Source of the DNA: Flavobacterium sp. K5-23
GTDB lineage: Bacteria > Bacteroidota > Bacteroidia > Flavobacteriales > Flavobacteriaceae
Length of the DNA stretch: 64,000 nt
Direction of reading: 5' to 3'
Assembly: GCF_023278045.1 (NCBI RefSeq)
Contig: NZ_CP056783.1
Coordinates: forward strand, 868,001-932,000
A program made the position numbers and the translations under genes. The notes below the pieces were generated by a model. It searched no databases and had not been told where the DNA came from. It saw only the letters and a program-made list of their open reading frames with translations. Position 1 is the stretch's first letter, and the number at the start of each line of letters is the position of its first letter. Shown here one piece after another: positions 52,325 through 60,872 of the stretch.

Positions 52325-52771
52325 ATGGCTATACAGTGGCAAATAAAGGCTTTTGAGGGGCTTTCAGTGCATGAATTATATGATTTACTGAGATTAAGAA
52401 GCGAGATCTTTGTCGTGGAGCAAAACTGTGTTTATTTGGACCTCGACGGAAAGGATAAAGTGGCGCTACATCTTTTCGCAGAATATGAAGGGAAAATTGT
52501 GGCATATGCCCGTCTTTTTAAAGCAGGAATTAGTTTTGATAATGCATCAATAGGCAGGGTAGTTGTCGATGCCAATTATCGAGACAGGAAATGGGGACAT
52601 GATTTAATGAGGGAGGCAATTTCCGGAATCGCACATCATTTTGGCGAAAGCCAGATTACAATAGGAGCTCAATTATACTTAAAAAAATTCTACGAAAGTC
52701 ACGGTTTTGTTCAAACAAGCGAGATGTATCTGGAAGATGATATTCCACATATTGAGATGAAACGAGAATAA
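52325..52771 (+). CDS. elaA: GNAT acetyltransferase, ElaA family
   Basis: A 148-residue protein of ElaA type: LRLRSEIFVVEQNCVYLDLD at the start, the acetyl-CoA-binding GRVVVDANYRDRKWGHDLM (about residues 76-94), and the end KKFYESHGFVQTSEMYLEDDIPH. ElaA-like proteins are GNAT acetyltransferases; the acceptor is unknown. It ends 1 base before the stop of the convergent OmpA-like gene, so no terminator fits between them. Confidence 0.85.
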   Translation: MAIQWQIKAFEGLSVHELYDLLRLRSEIFVVEQNCVYLDLDGKDKVALHLFAEYEGKIVAYARLFKAGISFDNASIGRVVVDANYRDRKWGHDLMREAISGIAHHFGESQITIGAQLYLKKFYESHGFVQTSEMYLEDDIPHIEMKRE

Positions 52772-53581
52772 TTATATTTTTGTAATTAGAAATTCAACTC
52801 TACGATCTAGTGCTTCCCCCATTCCAAGGGGGAATTTGTTTCCAGAACCTCTGTAAGACATTCGGAGGCTATTGATGTTTTTTGATATTAAATAGTGGAA
52901 AACAGCTTTGGCTCTGTTAACAGAAAGTTTTCGTTCTCTGGTTTTCTGGTCTATAGCGTCTTCATAATAACTAGGCGTGCAGCACACATGGCCTCTTATT
53001 TCAAATTCTAATGTTGGTTTTTTTTGAAGAATAGCTACGATTTTGTCTAACTCCTCTTCAGATTGTTTGCTAATTACACTGCTTCCTAAATTAAAATAGA
53101 TCTTCTCAAAATAAATCCGATCACCTATAGAATGCTTTTCTTGAATGGAGTTGTAGATTCCTTTTCCAAAAGTGTTTTTCTTTACGATTAATAAATCGAC
53201 ACGCCTGTTTTTGGTCCTCACATCCATAAGGTTTTCTACCTCGTCATTTTTGATGATAACACGTCCTCGGCCTTCAATGATAACAATTTTGTTTTTATTA
53301 AAACCATTATTTGTAAGTAGGGTTCTTACTGTGCTTACCCTGTTTTCAGATAGTTTATAATTGTAGTCATTGCTACCTCTATCATCACAGTATCCATAAA
53401 TTTGTATCGATTCAATTTTAGATGTATCAGCCTTTTTGACAAATTCAAGGATTTTGTTTTCCTGAAACTGATCAATAGCATATTTATCAAATTCAAAATA
53501 TACTGTTTCTACCTTTTCCCCTTGAGCCATAAGAGAATTAAGCGTTGTAAAAACAAGAAAAAACAAGAATTTTTTCATCAT
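52772..53581 (-). CDS. Periplasmic protein with two OmpA-like peptidoglycan-binding domains
   Basis: A 269-residue protein with a signal peptide (MMKKFLFFLVFTTLNSLMAQ) and two OmpA-C-like domains in tandem: about residues 25-140 (TVYFEFDKYAIDQ, YGYCDDRGSNDYNYKLSENR) and 150-269 (KIYFNLGSSVISKQSEEEL, RKLSVNRAKAVFHYL). There is no N-terminal barrel, so it is periplasmic. The second domain carries GHVCCTPS where a typical domain has GHTD. The gene overlaps the end of the S41 protease gene (ATGATGA), so the two are translated together. Confidence 0.85.
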   Translation of the reverse strand: MMKKFLFFLVFTTLNSLMAQGEKVETVYFEFDKYAIDQFQENKILEFVKKADTSKIESIQIYGYCDDRGSNDYNYKLSENRVSTVRTLLTNNGFNKNKIVIIEGRGRVIIKNDEVENLMDVRTKNRRVDLLIVKKNTFGKGIYNSIQEKHSIGDRIYFEKIYFNLGSSVISKQSEEELDKIVAILQKKPTLEFEIRGHVCCTPSYYEDAIDQKTRERKLSVNRAKAVFHYLISKNINSLRMSYRGSGNKFPLGMGEALDRRVEFLITKI

Positions 53582-55215
53582 ATTTTTAAGATGCTTTTAT
53601 ATTGAGTTGAATTGTTTAAGATACTCACGGCTTTCTTTATTTCGATATTGTTTTTTATATAATAGTTATAAACGCCTTCTTGATATTGAAATCTTTTTAT
53701 GATTTCATCTACCATCAGACTTTTAATTTCATTTTGATTTTTATCTAACAATTTTTCCTCGCTTTTTTGGACAGAGGTTAATAATTGTTGGTATTCTGCT
53801 ATAATAGCATCGTCTATTTTTTCTTTTTTGGCTACAGCCAATGTGTTTTTCAAAGCGATTTCGGTTTCGGTATCAAAACTGATATTTCGTGCTTTTAGAA
53901 AATTCTTGAATTCTTGAAAATCGGTATCAGTTATAGTTGGGATTTGCTCTCCTAAATTTGGGTTTTTATAATAGTAATCCGTTACATAATTAAAGATGCC
54001 GTCATTTTTAATTAATGCATTTGTAATAGCGCTTTTTTTAGATTCCTCAAGTTCCACATCAGGCAATATGCCGCCTCCGTCATAAACCGTTCTGCCTTTA
54101 CGGGTTTTAAAGGCGTTGTAGTTTTTGCCTTCAGTTCTTGTGGCCAGTCCGTTTTTGTCTTTATGCGCATAATCTAAAGCCTGAATGCATCTTCCGGAAG
54201 GAGTGTAATAACGGGAAATAGTAACCTTAAGCTGTGTTCCATAGGTAAGATCCACAGGTTTTTGCACTAATCCTTTTCCAAAACTTCTGCTTCCTAATAC
54301 AACGGCGCGATCTAAATCTTGTAGTGCTCCTGATACAATTTCTGATGCTGAGGCGCTATTGCCGTTAACGATGATAACCAGTGGAATTTCGGTGTCTACA
54401 GCTTCGTTAACTGTTTTATAAGTGTAGTTGTTTTTTTCGTTTTTAGATTTAGTGGTAACAATGATCTCATTCTTTGGAACAAATAAATTGCAAATGTTTA
54501 CCGCTTCATTCAATAGCCCTCCTGGGTTGTCTCTTAAATCTAAGATGATCCTCTCAGCACCTTGTTTTTTTAAATCTTCTAAAGCTTCTTTGGTTTCCAG
54601 TGCCGCTTTTTTATTGAAATGGGCAAGAACAATATACCCGGTATTTGCGTCTATTTTCGCGTAAAAAGGGACTGATTTAACGGCCACTTCATCTAGTATA
54701 AGTTGGGTAGTAAGTGTTTTTCCCTGACGCAGGTATTTAATGTCGATTTTAGTGTTTTTTGTTCCTTTTAAGAGCTGTGAAGCCTCGTCTTTGAAATCAG
54801 CCAGAAGCACATCTCCTATTTGGATGATTTCATCACCCGCTTTTAAACCTGCTTTGTCCGCGGGAAAATTTTTGTAGATTTCCTTAATGGTTAATTTGTC
54901 TTCTTTTCGAGTGATTAATGCTCCAATACCGGTATACTCTCCGGAATTGTTTATTTTAAATCGAAGTACATCCTGTTCGTTAAAATAAACGGTATAGGGA
55001 TCTAAACTGGCGAGCATACCCTTGATGGCTTTGTCCATAAGTTCCCCAGGATTTGCCTCGTCAACATAATTAGTGTTTAATTCTTTAAAAAGAGTAGTGA
55101 ATATTTCTATTTGTTTGGCGATTTCAAAAAAGTCATCTTTGAAGCTGCTGCCCACAAAAAGAAATGCTGAGGCAACAATAGGAATTACGAATTTTTTTTT
55201 GAAAAAAGAGGCCAT
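53578..55215 (-). CDS. S41 family C-terminal processing peptidase (Prc/CtpA-like)
   Basis: A 545-residue periplasmic protease with a signal or anchor segment (FFKKKFVIPIVASAFLFVGS), an N-terminal helical region, a PDZ domain (about residues 95-175, GIGALITRKEDKLTIKEIYKN), and the S41 catalytic domain with the nucleophile in NGNSASASEIVSGALQD and the Lys in RSFGKGLVQK. It cuts proteins near their C-terminus. It lies about 104 bases downstream of rnpA and its stop overlaps the OmpA-like start. Confidence 0.92.
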   Translation of the reverse strand: MASFFKKKFVIPIVASAFLFVGSSFKDDFFEIAKQIEIFTTLFKELNTNYVDEANPGELMDKAIKGMLASLDPYTVYFNEQDVLRFKINNSGEYTGIGALITRKEDKLTIKEIYKNFPADKAGLKAGDEIIQIGDVLLADFKDEASQLLKGTKNTKIDIKYLRQGKTLTTQLILDEVAVKSVPFYAKIDANTGYIVLAHFNKKAALETKEALEDLKKQGAERIILDLRDNPGGLLNEAVNICNLFVPKNEIIVTTKSKNEKNNYTYKTVNEAVDTEIPLVIIVNGNSASASEIVSGALQDLDRAVVLGSRSFGKGLVQKPVDLTYGTQLKVTISRYYTPSGRCIQALDYAHKDKNGLATRTEGKNYNAFKTRKGRTVYDGGGILPDVELEESKKSAITNALIKNDGIFNYVTDYYYKNPNLGEQIPTITDTDFQEFKNFLKARNISFDTETEIALKNTLAVAKKEKIDDAIIAEYQQLLTSVQKSEEKLLDKNQNEIKSLMVDEIIKRFQYQEGVYNYYIKNNIEIKKAVSILNNSTQYKSILKI

Positions 55216-55318
55216 GTTTATTGTCTTTAATTATTGATGACTAAAATAGCAATTATTCATCAATAACAATACCAATACAATAAGGAATCTCTTAACGGAG
55301 CTCAAATATCAAGAAAAG

Positions 55319-55732
55319 TTATTCTGGTTTTAATTCGTTTTTGTCACTTGGAGTCGTGTTTTTTCCTGTTTGGATTAAAAACTTTTCAAACAACTGGATG
55401 GTTTTAGTGTTGATTTCTTCATAAGATAAACGGTCCTTCGTTTGATAAAACAACATAAAAGCATAGGGTTTGTCTAGATTATCGATAAGAATATGTTTGT
55501 TAAGACGATAGGTTTCTCTTAATATTCTTTTGTAATAATTTCGGTCCACAGCCCTCTTGAAGTTTTTCTTGGAAACGGAGACTCCCATTTTAATTTTTTC
55601 CTTATCACTTAATTTCCCGGAATAATAAACCAATCGCAATGGATATTTTGACACTGATTTTCCTTCAGAAAACAGTAATCCTATAGTGATTTTGCTTTTT
55701 AATTTTTCGTTTTTTGGATAAGTGAAGTTCAT
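55319..55732 (-). CDS. rnpA: Ribonuclease P protein component
   Basis: A 137-residue protein from the ATG at 55732 (MNFTYPKNEKLKSKITIGL). The RNase P signature is VSKKNFKRAVDRNYYKRILR (about residues 62-81). With the RNA subunit (not in the window) it removes 5' leaders from tRNA precursors. In many bacteria rnpA follows rpmH next to the origin; here it is followed by the S41 protease and OmpA-like genes on the same strand. Confidence 0.93.
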   Translation of the reverse strand: MNFTYPKNEKLKSKITIGLLFSEGKSVSKYPLRLVYYSGKLSDKEKIKMGVSVSKKNFKRAVDRNYYKRILRETYRLNKHILIDNLDKPYAFMLFYQTKDRLSYEEINTKTIQLFEKFLIQTGKNTTPSDKNELKPE

Positions 55733-55856
55733 TTGTATAAAAAAAGGACAAAGATTTAAGTCTACAAAGGTACAATTAAACCCCAAACCTATTAAAGTTT
55801 AGCTTTTAAATACCACTAAAAAAATATTTCTTACTTTTGCGGCTAATTTTTTAAGC

Positions 55857-56591
55857 ATGAAGAAACTTTTTTCGTATCCCATATCGGTAATTTATTATTT
55901 GTGTTTTGGATTAATGCTGGTTATTTTTCACCCTATACAATGGGTTTGTTTCAATTGGTTTGGATATCAGGCACACAAAAAAAGCGTTGATTATTTGAAT
56001 TTTTTCTTAGTAAAATGCACAAACATATTAGGGACAACCTATAAATTTGAAAACATAGAAAGTATCCCTAAAAATGCTCCTTTGATTTTTGTGGCTAACC
56101 ATCAAAGCTTGTATGATATTGTTGCTATGATCTGGTTTTTACGCAGGTTTCATTGTAAGTTTGTCAGTAAGAAGGAATTAGGTAAAGGGATTCCAAGTGT
56201 ATCTTATAATTTAAGACACGGAGGATCAGTGTTAATTGACAGGAAAGACCCTAAACAAGCTATCCCTACAATAAAAGGGCTGTCTGAATATATAGAAAAA
56301 CACAATCGTTCAGCGGTGATTTTTCCGGAAGGAACAAGAAGTAAAACAGGAAAACCAAAAGAGTTTGCTCAAAGTGGTTTGAAAATATTGTGTAAGTATG
56401 CACCCTCTGCCTATGTGGTTCCCGTGAGTATTAATAATTCATGGAAAATCGTTAAATACGGATTTTTTCCGCTTGGTTTAGGAAATCGTCTTACCTTTGT
56501 AATACATAAGCCTTTAGCAGTGAAAGATCATAATTTTGCTGAACTAATGGAAAAAACAGAATTTGCAGTAGTAAATGGAATAAAAATTTAA
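55857..56591 (+). CDS. plsC: 1-acylglycerol-3-phosphate acyltransferase (PlsC family)
   Basis: A 244-residue membrane protein with an N-terminal hydrophobic helix (VIYYLCFGLMLVIFHP), the catalytic NHQSLYD (about residues 82-88), LIDRKDPKQA, and FPEGTRSKTGKPKEF (about 155-169). It makes phosphatidate from lysophosphatidate in phospholipid synthesis. It precedes the acyl-ACP desaturase gene by 10 bases, so both steps of lipid building are likely co-transcribed. A second PlsC-family gene is at 43605. Confidence 0.92.
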   Translation: MKKLFSYPISVIYYLCFGLMLVIFHPIQWVCFNWFGYQAHKKSVDYLNFFLVKCTNILGTTYKFENIESIPKNAPLIFVANHQSLYDIVAMIWFLRRFHCKFVSKKELGKGIPSVSYNLRHGGSVLIDRKDPKQAIPTIKGLSEYIEKHNRSAVIFPEGTRSKTGKPKEFAQSGLKILCKYAPSAYVVPVSINNSWKIVKYGFFPLGLGNRLTFVIHKPLAVKDHNFAELMEKTEFAVVNGIKI

Positions 56592-56601
56592 ATTATATAA
56601 A

Positions 56602-57594
56602 ATGTCTATTAAAAACATTCGATTAGAAGTAATGCAGTTTTTAGAGAAAAACGTTGACAGTTTTGTTGATCAGTATTTAATACCGGTTGAGAAAATTTGG
56701 CAACCTTCTGATTTCTTGCCTAATTCTGAAAGTGACACTTTCTTTGATGAAGTAAAGGAGTTAAGAGAAATCGCAAAAGATTTACCTTATGATTTCTGGG
56801 TTACTTTAGTAGGGGATACCATTACTGAAGAAGCTTTGCCAACATACGAATCATGGTTGATGGATGTAGAAGGGATCAATCAAATTGAAGGCGGCGGAAA
56901 TGGTTGGTCTAAATGGATCAGACAATGGACTGGGGAAGAAAACCGTCATGGAGACTTGTTGAATAAGTATTTGTATTTGTCAGGGCGTGTTAATATGCGC
57001 GAGATTGAAATGACAACACAACATCTTATCAATGATGGTTTTGATATTGGTACGGGAAGCGATCCATACAAGAACTTTGTTTACACTAGTTTTCAAGAAT
57101 TAGCAACTTATGTTTCTCACAACAGAGTGGCACAAATGGCTAAAAAGTATGGAGACAATAAACTTTCAAAGATGTGTAAAATGATTGCTGGAGACGAGAT
57201 GCGTCACCATCATGCATACAGTGAGTTTGTAACCCGTATTTTCCAAGTGGACCCTAGTGAAATGATGCTTGCTTTTCAATATATGATGAAGCAAAAAATC
57301 GTAATGCCAGCGCATTTCTTGAGAGAATCTGGACAAAAGATTAGCACTGCGTTTGAGCAGTTTTCTGACTCAGCACAACGTATTGGTGTTTATACAGCTG
57401 CTGATTACGTTGATATTATGCAAAAATTAATTGACAAATGGGAAATCGACAAGATTACTGGTTTGACTGACGAAGCCGAAAAAGCGCGTGACTATCTAAT
57501 GAAATTACCTGCAAGAATGGCTAGAATTTCTGAGAGAATTGTTATTCCTCAAGAATCTCATATTTTCAAATGGGTGGAACCAGCCAGAATGTAA
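56602..57594 (+). CDS. Acyl-[acyl-carrier-protein] desaturase
   Basis: A 330-residue protein with the di-iron ligands of the soluble desaturase family: EENRHGDLLNKYLYL (about residues 113-127) and GDEMRHHHAYSEF (about 201-213). NGWSKWIRQWTGEE and TSFQELATYVSHNRV are also characteristic. It introduces a cis double bond into acyl chains on ACP, with ferredoxin and oxygen. It follows plsC by 10 bases. Confidence 0.92.
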   Translation: MSIKNIRLEVMQFLEKNVDSFVDQYLIPVEKIWQPSDFLPNSESDTFFDEVKELREIAKDLPYDFWVTLVGDTITEEALPTYESWLMDVEGINQIEGGGNGWSKWIRQWTGEENRHGDLLNKYLYLSGRVNMREIEMTTQHLINDGFDIGTGSDPYKNFVYTSFQELATYVSHNRVAQMAKKYGDNKLSKMCKMIAGDEMRHHHAYSEFVTRIFQVDPSEMMLAFQYMMKQKIVMPAHFLRESGQKISTAFEQFSDSAQRIGVYTAADYVDIMQKLIDKWEIDKITGLTDEAEKARDYLMKLPARMARISERIVIPQESHIFKWVEPARM

Positions 57595-57617
57595 TTTTTA
57601 GTTTCATAAATTTAAAG

Positions 57618-57662
57618 TGTTGATTTTTGAAGTTTCCAACTTTGAAAATCAACATTTTTTTT
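57618..57662 (+). terminator. Terminator after the desaturase gene
   Basis: TGTTGATTTT / AAAATCAACA stem, followed by eight T. Confidence 0.7.
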
Positions 57663-57675
57663 AAAAGTATAAATA

Positions 57676-58329
57676 ATGATCAATACGGATATAGTAAGTA
57701 AAACAATCAGTTTTGTAAAAGAAAAGCTTAATGATGCCGAAGGCGGACACGACTGGTTTCACATCGAAAGGGTTTATAAAAATGCTTTGTTGATTGCTAA
57801 TGATGAAAATTGTGATGTAACGGTTGTCAAATTAGGCGCTCTACTTCATGATATAGCCGACAGTAAATTTCACAATGGGGACGAATCAGTTGGACCAAAA
57901 GTAGCTCGCGAATTCTTGGAATCTTTGAACGTGTCTGAAGAGGTAATCGTTCACGTGGTTAACATCATTGATAATATCTCTTATAAAGGAGGCAATTTTG
58001 AAAAGAAATTCACTTCTATTGAGTTGGATATAGTTCAAGACGCGGATCGTTTAGATGCTATAGGAGCTGTTGGGATTGCCCGAGCGTTCAATTATGGCGG
58101 ATTTAAAAACAGAGCGCTTTACGACCCTAAAATCGCTCCAAACACATCAATGACAAAAGAAGAGTACAAAAGCAGCAATGCGCCTACCTTAAATCATTTT
58201 TACGAGAAGTTATTGCTATTAAAAGACAAAATGAATACCCCAACCGGAAAACAAATAGCACAAGAAAGACACCGATATATGGAAGGGTTTTTATCTCAGT
58301 TTTATGCGGAATGGGATGGGGAAAAATAA
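57676..58329 (+). CDS. HD-domain phosphohydrolase
   Basis: A 217-residue HD protein: HDWFHIERVYKNALLIA (about residues 22-38), ALLHDIADSKF with the metal-binding HD (about 55-65), and later VQDADRLDAIGAVGIARAF with the second Asp (about 115-133). The helical C-terminus ends AEWDGEK. Related proteins hydrolyse nucleotides or other phosphates with a divalent metal; the substrate is not readable here. It starts 14 bases past the desaturase terminator. Confidence 0.85.
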   Translation: MINTDIVSKTISFVKEKLNDAEGGHDWFHIERVYKNALLIANDENCDVTVVKLGALLHDIADSKFHNGDESVGPKVAREFLESLNVSEEVIVHVVNIIDNISYKGGNFEKKFTSIELDIVQDADRLDAIGAVGIARAFNYGGFKNRALYDPKIAPNTSMTKEEYKSSNAPTLNHFYEKLLLLKDKMNTPTGKQIAQERHRYMEGFLSQFYAEWDGEK

Positions 58330-58330
58330 G

Positions 58331-58355
58331 TGTTCAGTGTTCAGTGTTCAGTTTT
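58331..58355. repeat. CACTGAACAC-family repeat, left of the IS3-type element
   Basis: GTGTTCAGTGTTCAGTGTTC is a three-fold copy of the 8-base word of the family seen at 23771-23906, in the opposite orientation. Confidence 0.6.
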
Positions 58356-58397
58356 TTGTACTTCCCTGATATAGGTTGACCACAAAAGTCAAGTTAT

Positions 58398-58793
58398 ATG
58401 AATGCAAATTTAAAAGAAATTAGGAAACTCCGAGTTTATTCGGAAGAGTTTAAAAAAGGAATCGTAAGTTTTTACGAAAGCGGGAAGTATAGTGTTCTGC
58501 AATTAGAACGACTTTACGGAGTAAATAACGTTACAATCTACAATTGGATTTATAAATTTTCTACTTTTAATGAAAAAGGAATTAGAGTTGTAGAAATGAA
58601 AGATAGTAACATTGATAAGCTAAAACAGTTAGAACTCAAGATAAAAGAACTTGAACAAGCGGTTGGTCAGAAGCAAATAAAAATTGATTATCTCGAAAAG
58701 ATGATTGATATAGCTAAAGATGAATTTAATATCGACATAAAAAAAAACTCCAACACCCCACAATCAGCTGGTTCGTTGAGAACCAGAAAGTAA
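58398..58793 (+). CDS. IS3-type transposase OrfA
   Basis: A 131-residue protein with a helix-turn-helix near the N-terminus (YSEEFKKGIVSFYESGKYSV and LERLYGVNNVTIYNWIYKF) and a leucine-zipper-like coiled coil (LKQLELKIKELEQAVGQKQI). The family makes OrfAB fusion transposase by -1 frameshifting. The A9 run at 58739-58747 is the likely slippery site, with orfB in the -1 frame. OrfA alone binds the ends and can inhibit. orfB is broken, so only a non-functional OrfA is likely made. Confidence 0.9.
   Translation: MNANLKEIRKLRVYSEEFKKGIVSFYESGKYSVLQLERLYGVNNVTIYNWIYKFSTFNEKGIRVVEMKDSNIDKLKQLELKIKELEQAVGQKQIKIDYLEKMIDIAKDEFNIDIKKNSNTPQSAGSLRTRK
58739..58747 (+). promoter_or_regulatory. Slippery A9 run for OrfA-OrfB frameshift
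   Basis: Nine A near the end of orfA (ATAAAAAAAAACTCC) lie where the orfA frame and the -1 orfB frame overlap, as in IS3-family frameshift windows. Confidence 0.65.
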
Positions 58794-59253
58794 TAAGTTT
58801 TTCTTTAAATCAGCTTTACGAAACACTTGAAATAAGCAAGCAAGCAGTTAATCAGTATTCAAAAAGACAGGTTGCTTTTGAAAGAAAGATAGAATGTCTG
58901 ATTTTAGAAGCAGAGGAACTAAGGAAAGAACACCCTGGTTGTGGGGTTGAGAAAATGTATTATGCTTTGCGTCCTAATTTCATAGGAAGAGATAGATTTA
59001 TCGATACGTTTATGGATTTAGGGTTCAGGATAAAAAGGCATAAAAATTACAGGAGAACAACGTTTTCTGTGAAAGTTTATTTTCCGAATCTAATAAAGTC
59101 AATGTCTGTATATGCTCCGTCGACGATTTGGCAATCGGATATAACTTATATTTATGTTGGAGAAAGATTTTATTACGCAGTGTTTATAATAGATGTTTAT
59201 ACAAAGAAAATCGTTGGACATCAACTATCTAATCATATGAGAGCTACTGCTAA
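58742..59253 (+). pseudogene. IS3-type transposase OrfB, 5' part
   Basis: In the -1 frame relative to orfA, this part reads KKLQHPTISWFVENQK and carries the HTH_21-like segment and the first half of the rve core with the first catalytic Asp in TIWQSDITYIYVG and the DVYTKKIVGHQLSNHM stretch. It stops being coding at 59253, where the inner element begins; translation would continue into the inner element and end soon. It is the 5' part of one gene with 60417-60819. Confidence 0.85.
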
Positions 59254-59268
59254 TACCAAACACATGTA

Positions 59269-59805
59269 TTATATGGCCCAAATTTTATCTAAAAATACAT
59301 AGCTATATCCACAGATACTCATTACCTCTTTTTTGCTTGTAGCTTTTACGACATTAGTAATGAAATCTTCTACATCTTCCAATGAATTATAAAATTTATT
59401 AGAAAATTCTCGTTTGTATTTTGCCCACATTTTTTCAGCGGGATTAAGTTCTGGACTATATGGTGGTAGAAAAACCAAAACAATATTTTCAGGAATGATT
59501 AATTTTTTTGCCTTATGAAACCTTCCATTATCCAGCACCATTATTTTGAGTTCTTTCGGATTTTCCTTTGAGAAATTATCTAAAAAAACTTGAAAATTAT
59601 CAGCGTTGCAATGTGGGAGTATTAATTGAAAATGGTCTCCAGTTATGGGCGAAAAAGCTCCAGAAAGCCAAGTTGATTTAAAAACTTGTTGGAAAGCACA
59701 AATCGGCTTAACACTAATAGCAGTAACTGATTTTCCGTTTCGAGTGAACAAACCAAAACGCGATTCATCTTGAAAATACAAGTTTACAGAGTCAAAATCA
59801 CCCAC
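59269..59805 (-). CDS. IS630-type transposase, DDE part (second frame)
   Basis: A 178-residue frame that can start at a GTG (59805) or be read by frameshift from the first frame. The DDE_3 catalytic core has Asp in YFQDESRFG, Asp in IMVLDNGRFHKAKK and Glu in YSPELNPAEKMWA, all present. It ends GYSYVFLDKIWAI, just inside the element's left end. The product completes the transposase started by the frame at 59817-60332. Confidence 0.85.
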   Translation of the reverse strand: MGDFDSVNLYFQDESRFGLFTRNGKSVTAISVKPICAFQQVFKSTWLSGAFSPITGDHFQLILPHCNADNFQVFLDNFSKENPKELKIMVLDNGRFHKAKKLIIPENIVLVFLPPYSPELNPAEKMWAKYKREFSNKFYNSLEDVEDFITNVVKATSKKEVMSICGYSYVFLDKIWAI

Positions 59806-59816
59806 CGTATTTAGTG

Positions 59817-60332
59817 CTATTTCTTGACAGATTCGTCCGAAGTCTTTTTAAAAGAGATTCCCTGATCTTCGTCTTTTTTGACATGACTTTTGCGGGCTAC
59901 TTTTACACTTGATTTAAAATTCCTGATGCAATAATAAAGCAACGTATTGTAATTGAAAGTCTTCCCTGATTCTTTTTCAATCCAATCTTTAAGCTCAACA
60001 TAGCCTTGAAGTCCATTTTGAGGGTCGTTGAGTTTTGTTTCCAACATATTGTGTTCAATAGCATTAAAAGCCGACGGCTTAAAACCTGTTTTTTGATGCT
60101 TCATCAAACCCTCAATTCCAGAATTAAGGTATAATGTCCTCCAATTCTGAACGCTATTAGGGTCAACCACAGCTAATTTAGCAACCTCACGTTTAGAAAT
60201 CCCTACTTTTTCGTTTTGCTTCAAAATCAGCAGAACTCTCAAACGTTGACCAATAAACGGAATAGATTGTTTGAGCAGATTTTTTATTTCTTTTTCGGTT
60301 TCCTTAATTACCAAAATTTTTGCATGCGCCAT
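59817..60332 (-). CDS. IS630-type transposase, helix-turn-helix part (first frame)
   Basis: From the ATG at 60332 (MAHAKILVIKETEKEIKNL) this is 171 residues: an HTH region (VGISKREVAKLAVVDPNSVQ), then a winged-helix-like linker (GYVELKDWIEKESGKTFNYN). The frame ends at 59817 in KKTSDESVKK. The DDE core continues 11 bases on in another frame, and the junction AAGAAATAG could allow a frameshift, as in several two-frame IS630 elements. Confidence 0.85.
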   Translation of the reverse strand: MAHAKILVIKETEKEIKNLLKQSIPFIGQRLRVLLILKQNEKVGISKREVAKLAVVDPNSVQNWRTLYLNSGIEGLMKHQKTGFKPSAFNAIEHNMLETKLNDPQNGLQGYVELKDWIEKESGKTFNYNTLLYYCIRNFKSSVKVARKSHVKKDEDQGISFKKTSDESVKK

Positions 60333-60416
60333 GATTACTTTTATAATATAGTCCAAATATAACATAAAAAAACCAATTATCAAAATTGGTATATATTATA
60401 TTTTCGTTTGGTATAA

Positions 60417-60819
60417 TTTAAGCGCAATGCAAATGGCATTAGAAAACAATCAAGCTCCAATGATACACCACTCTGATAGAGGTAGTCAGTATATTTACAA
60501 TGAATATATAGCTCTTCTCAAAGTGAGTGGATGCGAAATCAGCATGGCATTGTCAGGACAAGACAATGCTTATGCAGAAAGGATTAACAGAACAATAAAA
60601 GAAGAGTATATAGACCATTGGAAACCTAAAACATTTGAACAATTAAAAAAGGATGTAGATAGAGCAGTTGAACATTATAATAATAAGAGACCTCATAACA
60701 ACATAGGGAAATTAAGCCCTGTTGATTTTGAAAATAATTGGTTCAATAATCCTCTTTTTTCTAAGCCTATTATTACTATTTTTGACAATGATAAATTAAT
60801 AGAAATCGGTCAACTTTAA
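60417..60819 (+). pseudogene. IS3-type transposase OrfB, 3' part
   Basis: In frame with the 5' part once the inner element is removed, it holds the second catalytic Asp in IHHSDRGSQYIYN and the Glu in NAYAERINRTIKEEY, then VEHYNNKRPHNNIGKLSP, the usual IS3 C-terminus. A start at 60427 (MQMALENN) exists but would give only half an enzyme. Confidence 0.85.
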
Positions 60820-60831
60820 TTAGGGACGTGC

Positions 60832-60870
60832 ATGATCAGTAATACTGCCAACTAATTACTGCCAACTGAA
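60832..60870. repeat. CACTGAACAC-family repeat, right of the IS3-type element
   Basis: ATGATCAGTAATACTGCC, AATTACTGCC and AACTGAACACTAAATAA belong to the dispersed family at 23771-23906 and 63744-63835. Confidence 0.55.
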
Positions 60871-60872
60871 CA

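Larger units (their letters stand above)
59254..60413 (-). mobile_element. IS630-type element nested in the IS3-type element
   Basis: The ends are TACCAAAC (59254-) and GTTTGGTA (-60413), with TAA on both sides (59251-59253 and 60414-60416), consistent with the TA-target duplication of IS630/Tc1-like elements plus one base. It is 1160 bp long and carries two minus-strand frames that together give an IS630-type transposase. Cutting it out with one TAA restores the codons M R A T A N L S A M of the host transposase. Confidence 0.88.
58364..60825 (+). mobile_element. IS3-type element interrupted by an IS630-type element
   Basis: The ends read CCCTGATATAGGTTGACC (from 58364) and, inverted, CCCTAATTAAAGTTGACC (ending at 60825), agreeing at 14 of 18 positions. 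Between them lie orfA, a slippery A-run, and orfB, which is split at 59253 by the inner element 59254-60413. Without the inner element the IS3-type part is about 1.3 kb, normal for the family. No clear target duplication was found; CACTGAACAC-type repeats flank it on both sides. Confidence 0.8.

Noticed and set aside
58331..58363. Target duplication of the IS3-type element
   Set aside because: The bases next to the two ends (left GTACTT, right ACGTGC) do not match convincingly, so no duplication is claimed.
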